Positions 8,023 to 11,523 of a DNA stretch of 11,523 bases are shown here, piece after piece (position 1 is the stretch's first letter; the number at the start of each line of letters is the position of its first letter). The translations under genes were made by a program, and so were the position numbers. The notes below the pieces were generated by a model. That model made no database searches. It was not told where the DNA came from and saw nothing but the letters and a program-made list of their open reading frames with translations. Source of the stretch: Lachnospiraceae bacterium UBA3638. Its GTDB lineage: Bacteria > Bacillota > Clostridia > Lachnospirales > Lachnospiraceae. The stretch lies in NCBI GenBank assembly GCA_002373595.1, contig DFKT01000046.1, forward strand, positions 1 through 11,523. Direction: 5' to 3'.

Positions 8023-9092
8023 CAATAGGTATATAACTCCGAATTCATGATCTGATTCGCGTAAATATCAAATTTACAGATATATGCCGAACCTGCATTT
8101 CCCAGTACCGGTGTGTAGTAATGCCCGTCCTCGCCTTTGGTTATGTAATACGGAACACCGGTGAGTCCGCCGAAAAGAGGAAGCGCCTGTTCGTAACTTC
8201 CGGCCGTAAAAAGCGCCGGCGAAAGAGCTCTGACGAAATTTGCTTTGCTCTGATCATACGCAAAGTCGGAAGATGTCGACAGATAAAAGTAGTCTCCCGC
8301 ATGCACTATCTGTACCATTCCACCGATTTCAGGATCCACAGGGTAGAATGCCTGCACCCCAAATGAGCTCTTATTTACCGCATAGATACCGCAGCTTCCC
8401 ATGCTGGGAAAATAAATGGTATTTCCGTCTATGGTAAAAGACCTCGTGTACTGCCCGGCCATCTGAGGGATCTGTGCCGCACGCTGCAGTACCAGTCCGA
8501 GACCGTTTGCCCTCCGTTTGTAGATATACATCGTCCCGGTCATCGAGCTCCATACATAGAACTGGCCGGTAGCACTGTCGTACTCGATATAGTGAGGTCT
8601 GATGCCGACATTGTCTATTACTTCGACGAGAGTCGTACCTGTCTGTCCGGATGTATATGTGACCACCCTATTGTTATCCGTATCGACAATGACATATATC
8701 ACACCGTCGCTTGCAATGGCATGCGGCTTATTTAATCCGGTTGCAAACTGTTTCCAGGCTTTCGGGTCCGCGCTTACGGTGTTGCTTTGGATCACCTGGT
8801 TGTTGTATGCATCGGCCAGATAAAACAATCCTCCGAACTGATAAACCTGAGTGGGCACTGCAAACCCGTAGTACTCATTATCCGCTCCCACAGGTATCCC
8901 CGCAGGTACCGAAGCTGTCTGAGTGTTCTGATCCTGAACCGGAGCAGCCTCTTGCGGTATAAAAGGATCGTTAACATCTCTCTCATCGTTCATTGCAGAA
9001 GCGTCGAAGCAAGATGCCTGTATCACGACAGTCAGCAGCAATAAAGCACAGACCGCTTTCTTTATAATTCTTTCCAATACTCTATGGTTCAA
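8022..9092 (-). CDS. Secreted NHL-type beta-propeller protein, TTG start
   Basis: A 356-residue exported protein. The N-terminus has basic residues and then a hydrophobic core (AVCALLLLTVVI, 13-24). The best signal-peptidase I site is ASA at 31-33. IQASC at 24-28 is a poor lipobox because Q stands at -3. A Pro/Gln/Thr-rich linker (~37-70) follows, then strand repeats of a beta-propeller. GLNKPHAIASDGVIYVIVD (119-137) running into TDNNRVVTYT matches the NHL pattern, FGGLFYLADAYNNQVIQ (86-102) is another blade, and four or so weaker blades reach the C-terminus. NHL propellers bind proteins, sugars or other ligands; no enzyme residues are evident. The start is TTG at 9092 because there is no ATG before residue 34, which is after the signal peptide. 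The upstream site is weak (AAAGAGA, 9098-9104). Its stop overlaps the next start. Confidence 0.85.
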   Translation of the reverse strand: MNHRVLERIIKKAVCALLLLTVVIQASCFDASAMNDERDVNDPFIPQEAAPVQDQNTQTASVPAGIPVGADNEYYGFAVPTQVYQFGGLFYLADAYNNQVIQSNTVSADPKAWKQFATGLNKPHAIASDGVIYVIVDTDNNRVVTYTSGQTGTTLVEVIDNVGIRPHYIEYDSATGQFYVWSSMTGTMYIYKRRANGLGLVLQRAAQIPQMAGQYTRSFTIDGNTIYFPSMGSCGIYAVNKSSFGVQAFYPVDPEIGGMVQIVHAGDYFYLSTSSDFAYDQSKANFVRALSPALFTAGSYEQALPLFGGLTGVPYYITKGEDGHYYTPVLGNAGSAYICKFDIYANQIMNSELYTY

Positions 9093-9104
9093 TGTGATCT
9101 CTTT
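9093..9104 (-). promoter_or_regulatory. Weak ribosome site for a TTG start, in frame with the upstream stop
   Basis: The minus strand reads TAA AAA GAG ATC ACA TTG from the phosphoesterase stop (9107-9105) to the propeller start (9092). The only Shine-Dalgarno-like sequence is AAAGAGA, 5 bases from the TTG. The upstream stop and the downstream start are in the same reading frame with four sense codons between them. Weak site plus TTG suggests low initiation or dependence on translation of the upstream gene. Confidence 0.5.
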
Positions 9105-10247
9105 TTATTCACTCTTCGGGGTGATGTGTAAAATACCTATCTGCCCCCTGAAATCAGGTCCGTATATATGCTGTCTCATATTCTCGGAAACCTGTCCGTC
9201 CCACGATTCATGCATATGGGCTGCAACTATCAGCTGAACATTTGACTCGCCGTTATACATCTTGTCGATGATCTTCTGCGTATTTGCGTCGGGACTGTAT
9301 CCCGCGCCTTCGTCATTGCTCCAGTAGTAGATCTTCTGTCTGACTTCCATCGAGAGGTTATACAGCGATTCGTCTACATCCGAGTAGAAAGGCACATGCG
9401 TAAGGAAAATGAGGGGCTGCTCTCCGTCCATCTTCTCCTCATAATATGCAACCTCTTCCTCGTACATATTTCTGTAGGATCTGTTATATCCAATGACTCC
9501 AAACTCTCCGAGATCCAGATACTTGGGATCCCTGTCCGAGTCAAAGAGATATGTCTGCGCATAAGCGGATCTTACTTCCGTGTAGACATTTCCGCCATAC
9601 CATGCACCGTAATCATGATCTGATCTGATATAGAGCATCCTGTCAGCAGGATATCTGAGTTCGTTCAGACCATTCTTAAGTGCCGTGATGTTGGAGTTGC
9701 TGCAATAATCGATCAGATCACCCGCAAAGAGTATGGCATCAAAATCATTATGGTTGAGATACTTTACTATCTCGGGCCAAAGATCTTCGGCATAAACACC
9801 GTCACCTGTGATAAACATATAATCATGTCTGGTGCGGAGAGTCGGCATGTAATCTTCCCAGACATCTCCGGACTCCTTGTCGGTGATCATATGGATATCA
9901 TTGACAACGGCTATACGATATTCTCTTGTAATACCTTCCATCTCAAGAGTGACTTCCTCGGTATCGAAGTCATACTTCGGAGCGGGGTATTCCGACTCAT
10001 CGAACTCGAGCTTTTCGAGCACGAACGGGACCCACTTTTCCGGTTCGGGATTCTCATCTCCCGATCCGGAGCCGTCCGCATTTGCGCCGCCGGCTTCGCC
10101 ATCGCCGGATCCGTTATCCTTCAGATCAGTCTCCGAAGTCCTGTCTCCATCCCGGTCTCTGCCGCGGTCATCATGTGCATTTCCGCAGGATGAAAGGATC
10201 ATGGCCCCTGCCAGAAAAACAGCCAGGAGTTTTGTGTATCTTTTCAT
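9105..10247 (-). CDS. Calcineurin-like metallophosphoesterase, lipoprotein
   Basis: A 380-residue lipoprotein with a clear lipobox ILSSC (17-21), so Cys21 should be acylated and the enzyme held on the outer face of the membrane. Residues 22-72 are a disordered Asp/Arg/Gly/Ser/Glu linker. The catalytic domain shows the two-metal set in order: NDIH (D117, H119), AGDLID (D177), SDHD (210-212 DHD), THVPF (H284) and AHMH (H344, H346). The fourth-strand motif that is usually GNH[DE] reads SDHD, so Asp replaces the metal-binding Asn. Family members cleave phosphomonoesters or phosphodiesters, including nucleotides; the substrate here cannot be told. The ATG at 10247 follows CAGGT (10255-10259), which overlaps the stop of the preceding gene five bases away. 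It is probably co-expressed with the flanking envelope proteins. Confidence 0.93.
   Translation of the reverse strand: MKRYTKLLAVFLAGAMILSSCGNAHDDRGRDRDGDRTSETDLKDNGSGDGEAGGANADGSGSGDENPEPEKWVPFVLEKLEFDESEYPAPKYDFDTEEVTLEMEGITREYRIAVVNDIHMITDKESGDVWEDYMPTLRTRHDYMFITGDGVYAEDLWPEIVKYLNHNDFDAILFAGDLIDYCSNSNITALKNGLNELRYPADRMLYIRSDHDYGAWYGGNVYTEVRSAYAQTYLFDSDRDPKYLDLGEFGVIGYNRSYRNMYEEEVAYYEEKMDGEQPLIFLTHVPFYSDVDESLYNLSMEVRQKIYYWSNDEGAGYSPDANTQKIIDKMYNGESNVQLIVAAHMHESWDGQVSENMRQHIYGPDFRGQIGILHITPKSE
10038..10181 (-). other. Codons for the disordered linker of the phosphoesterase
   Basis: This stretch encodes residues ~23-70 just after the lipid-bearing Cys: first Asp/Arg (DDRGRDRDGD), then Gly/Ser/Glu/Asp (NGSGDGEAGG and following), ending PEPEKW. 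It contains almost no hydrophobic residue, as expected for a spacer that carries the enzyme through the cell wall. It is compositionally unlike the rest of the gene, being richer in G+C. Confidence 0.7.
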
Positions 10248-10252
10248 CAGAT

Positions 10253-11523
10253 TTACCTGAAGTATCCGGGAATGTTCTCACGGATCCATGCTCTTACTTC
10301 CGCAGTGGTTCCGTTGTGTGTATCAACTCTGTATTCTTCATTTCCACTAAGATCATTGAAGAACAGGAAGTGAGTATAATCAGCACTGGTCGTTGAGGAA
10401 AGGTTCGTTCCGTTGGTGATGGAGAATCCTTCCGTATCCCTTACCTTTGTAACTATCGCATTGTATGCATTTTCATAAGGCTTCATATCCATCTTCTGAT
10501 TGGTACCGTAGATGATGATAAGTCTCAGGAGTACGAGATTGTAATCGGTCTCAGCAAGTACGGAATTGATGGTGGTGATGGCATCCGTCTCGCTCATGGT
10601 ACCGTCAGCCACACCATTGAGGCATCTCTTCTGAACGATCCATGCGAGACTGTACTCATAGCGAAGTCTGAGAGGATCGTCAAGATCATCCTCGTTCCAA
10701 AGGAGGGGCTTACCGTTGCTGTCCTTGATCTTGTATGCATCATCTGCAAGGTTCCACGCTTCGTCTCTGGACCAGTCCGGTCTGGTCGCGATCTCGTTGA
10801 TCTTGGAGATGTAAAGATCTCTTGCACGCTGTGAAAGTCCCTGCTCATACTCATCCCACTCGGCGGTATCGGCCTCAAGGCCTGCGTCTGCGATAACACC
10901 GGCCTGCTTCATGAGATCATCCTTGTAGGAGAGGATCTGAGTGTATCCGGCCGAGTCAAGCGTAACTCGCTCTATATTTTTTGCCAGTTCGATGTTCGCC
11001 TTAGTACAGAGTGAAAATGCCTTTGCAAGCTTCTCGGAAATATCAGTCTTGTCAGCACCGTTCTTAAGTGCGGTGATCAGTTTATCAACTGCCGCATCTG
11101 CGTCGTCACGTGCCGCATTGACGTCGGTATCCATGTTAGAGGAAGCACTTGCGATGAGTTCATCAGCCTCCTTCACGAAAGCAGCCGACTTGTCATCCTT
11201 CTCTTCCTTCCTGCCTTCATCGGCATCGGAATCCTTGTCTTCCTTCTCTTTGTCCTTATTGGAATCCTCGTCCTTATCGGAGTCCTTATCCTTATCCTTA
11301 TCCTCCTCCTTGTCCTTATCCTCATCGGAGTCCTTGGAGAATCTGGACTTGATGTACTCTATTGCGGTCTGGTCCTCATCCTTGACACTGTTGATATAGA
11401 GACCGCCGCCTACTATGACGCCGATGATAAGGAGCATAAAGATGATGAGCACAACAACTCCTGCACCACCCTTCTTTTTCTTCTTAGGAGCCTGGCCTGG
11501 CATGGGCGCAGGGCCGGGCATGG
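10253..11523 (-). CDS. Single-pass membrane protein with acidic Asp/Lys linker and helical extracellular domain (5' end outside window)
   Basis: At least 422 residues are visible. An in-frame ATG lies at 11521, but the frame stays open to the window edge and the visible N-terminus MPGPAPMPGQAP looks like the tail of a Pro/Gly/Met-rich segment, so I treat the gene as 5'-partial. Counting from that Met, a KKKKK cluster (13-17) precedes one strong membrane helix (~20-43). Positive-inside logic puts the N-terminus in the cytoplasm and the rest outside. Residues ~62-111 are an Asp/Lys/Glu/Ser low-complexity linker, followed by a mostly helical domain (~112-360) and a small C-terminal region ending WIRENIPGYFR. 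No enzyme motif is seen and I do not recognise the family. Zinc-ribbon plus Pro/Gly linker plus membrane helix is a common layout in Clostridia, so a zinc ribbon may lie outside the window. It precedes the phosphoesterase by five bases. Confidence 0.85.
   Translation of the reverse strand, partial: MPGPAPMPGQAPKKKKKGGAGVVVLIIFMLLIIGVIVGGGLYINSVKDEDQTAIEYIKSRFSKDSDEDKDKEEDKDKDKDSDKDEDSNKDKEKEDKDSDADEGRKEEKDDKSAAFVKEADELIASASSNMDTDVNAARDDADAAVDKLITALKNGADKTDISEKLAKAFSLCTKANIELAKNIERVTLDSAGYTQILSYKDDLMKQAGVIADAGLEADTAEWDEYEQGLSQRARDLYISKINEIATRPDWSRDEAWNLADDAYKIKDSNGKPLLWNEDDLDDPLRLRYEYSLAWIVQKRCLNGVADGTMSETDAITTINSVLAETDYNLVLLRLIIIYGTNQKMDMKPYENAYNAIVTKVRDTEGFSITNGTNLSSTTSADYTHFLFFNDLSGNEEYRVDTHNGTTAEVRAWIRENIPGYFR
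11189..11338 (-). repeat. Low-complexity Asp/Lys/Glu codon tract with a 6-base period
   Basis: On the + strand this tract is dominated by imperfect repeats of TCCTTA/TCCTTG, clearest at about 11262-11322 (for example TCCTTATCCTTATCCTTATC). On the coding strand they give runs of GAT/GAC-AAG, encoding Asp-Lys dipeptides mixed with Glu and Ser. The tract could change length by slippage in steps of two residues without breaking the frame. It encodes the flexible extracellular stalk next to the membrane helix. Confidence 0.8.

Noticed and set aside
8975..9092. Propeller protein as a lipoprotein anchored at Cys28.
   Set aside because: The sequence before Cys28 (IQAS) has Gln at the -3 position where lipoboxes need a hydrophobic residue, while ASA at 31-33 is a good signal-peptidase I site. 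Lipidation is not excluded but is less likely.
11262..11322. CRISPR-like or tandem DNA repeat array.
   Set aside because: The period is six bases and in frame with an Asp-Lys coding tract; there are no spacers or conserved ~30-base repeats.
10941..11399. A Ser/Leu-rich 152-codon + strand frame.
   Set aside because: It is the complement of the Asp/Lys/Glu codon repeat and adjoining helical region; the Ser richness is an artefact of reading that repeat backwards.

Overview
The window reads as chromosomal DNA from an anaerobic Firmicute of class Clostridia, most likely Lachnospiraceae. The reasons are a mid-GC composition (estimated by eye), AGGAGG-type Shine-Dalgarno sites, purC running directly into purB, and above all a set of large proteins that I recall only from Lachnospiraceae-type genomes (the Pfam DUF5716/DUF5717 type). 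The family and taxon assignments come from memory and motif reading, not from a search.

Every credible gene is on the minus strand, so the order of transcription runs from base 11523 down to base 1. First comes an extracytoplasmic block: a membrane protein with an acidic Asp/Lys linker (N-terminus cut by the window edge), a metallophosphoesterase lipoprotein, and a secreted NHL-type beta-propeller protein that starts at TTG. Next comes a block without export signals: a ~1220-residue protein of beta domains and helical repeats, a divergent Hsp70/actin-fold protein, and a small TPR protein. A coiled-coil protein with two central membrane helices follows. These seven genes are separated by 12 bases or fewer, or overlap by 1-3 bases, so they look like one translationally coupled operon. 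After a 73-base gap come purC (SAICAR synthetase) and the first 19 codons of purB (adenylosuccinate lyase), which overlap as TAATG.

The purine genes are housekeeping. The seven-gene operon is the interesting part. It combines an Hsp70-like protein whose second phosphate loop (DLGGGT in DnaK) reads ELRKDE, a TPR protein, a giant beta/helical protein and several envelope proteins with long disordered linkers. No substrate or function can be read from the sequence. A chaperone- or scaffold-like apparatus linking cytoplasm and cell envelope is a reasonable hypothesis only. No RNA genes, mobile elements, CRISPR arrays or phage genes were seen, and no gene-free stretch exceeds 73 bases.
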